Shown here in pieces: positions 27,885 to 27,892 of a stretch of DNA of 27,892 bases. This DNA is from Chara braunii (Eukaryota > Streptophyta > Charophyceae > Charales > Characeae), in NCBI GenBank assembly GCA_003427395.1, contig BFEA01000366.1:586596-614487 (forward strand), written 5' to 3'. Position numbers and translations under genes: made by a program. The first letter of the stretch is position 1. The number at the start of each line of letters is the position of its first letter. The notes beneath the pieces are model-generated. The model saw nothing but the letters and a program-made list of their open reading frames with translations, had not been told where the DNA came from and searched no databases.

Positions 27885-27892
27885 CCAAAGGG

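Overview
The window looks like nuclear DNA from an intron-poor eukaryote. The only protein-coding gene I can identify is a complete eukaryotic-type glutamate synthase (NADH-GOGAT; large and small subunits fused), read on the minus strand from 23212 to 16736 as one uninterrupted exon. It is GC-rich and sits in AT-rich, repeat-laden flanks full of poly(A)/poly(T) tracts, microsatellites and small non-autonomous elements. A fused GOGAT with no intron in about 6.5 kb is unlike land plants and would suit an intron-poor alga such as a red alga, but that placement is only an inference from one gene.

Layout: 1-1824 holds an (AATC)n microsatellite, AT-rich low complexity, a four-copy 53-bp tandem repeat and unassigned sequence. 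1825-13996 is a strictly periodic 222-bp array, nearly half the window: a 184-bp genomic segment repeated 55 times and separated 54 times by a 38-bp palindrome made of two synthetic Tn5 mosaic ends. This is the Nextera mate-pair circularisation junction, so the array is almost certainly a library/assembly artefact and should collapse to a single 184-bp copy. 13997-15161 carries a poly(A)-tailed dispersed repeat, a T/G tract flanked by 15-bp direct repeats, and a foldback element. 15162-15451 is an assembly gap between poly(A) runs. 15478-16735 is the GOGAT 3' flank, with a 35-nt G run and a decayed duplicate of the gene's own 3' end. 16736-23212 is GOGAT. 23213-23398 is its probable 5' leader, with a 73-nt (AG)n run. 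23399-27892 is upstream repeat territory: a 190-bp element with perfect 15-bp terminal inverted repeats, an A tract inside 14-bp direct repeats, two more foldback copies (one with matching empty sites nearby), a second poly(A)-tailed dispersed repeat, a 150-bp-period tandem repeat, and a terminal 42-nt poly(A).

GOGAT turns 2-oxoglutarate, glutamine and reductant into two glutamates, so the gene's role is primary nitrogen assimilation with glutamine synthetase. No neighbouring gene can be linked to it. The most eye-catching structure, the 222-bp array, is technical. The biologically interesting signals are the small elements: poly(A)-only insertions with target-site duplications, the foldback family with occupied and empty sites, and the partial duplication behind GOGAT.
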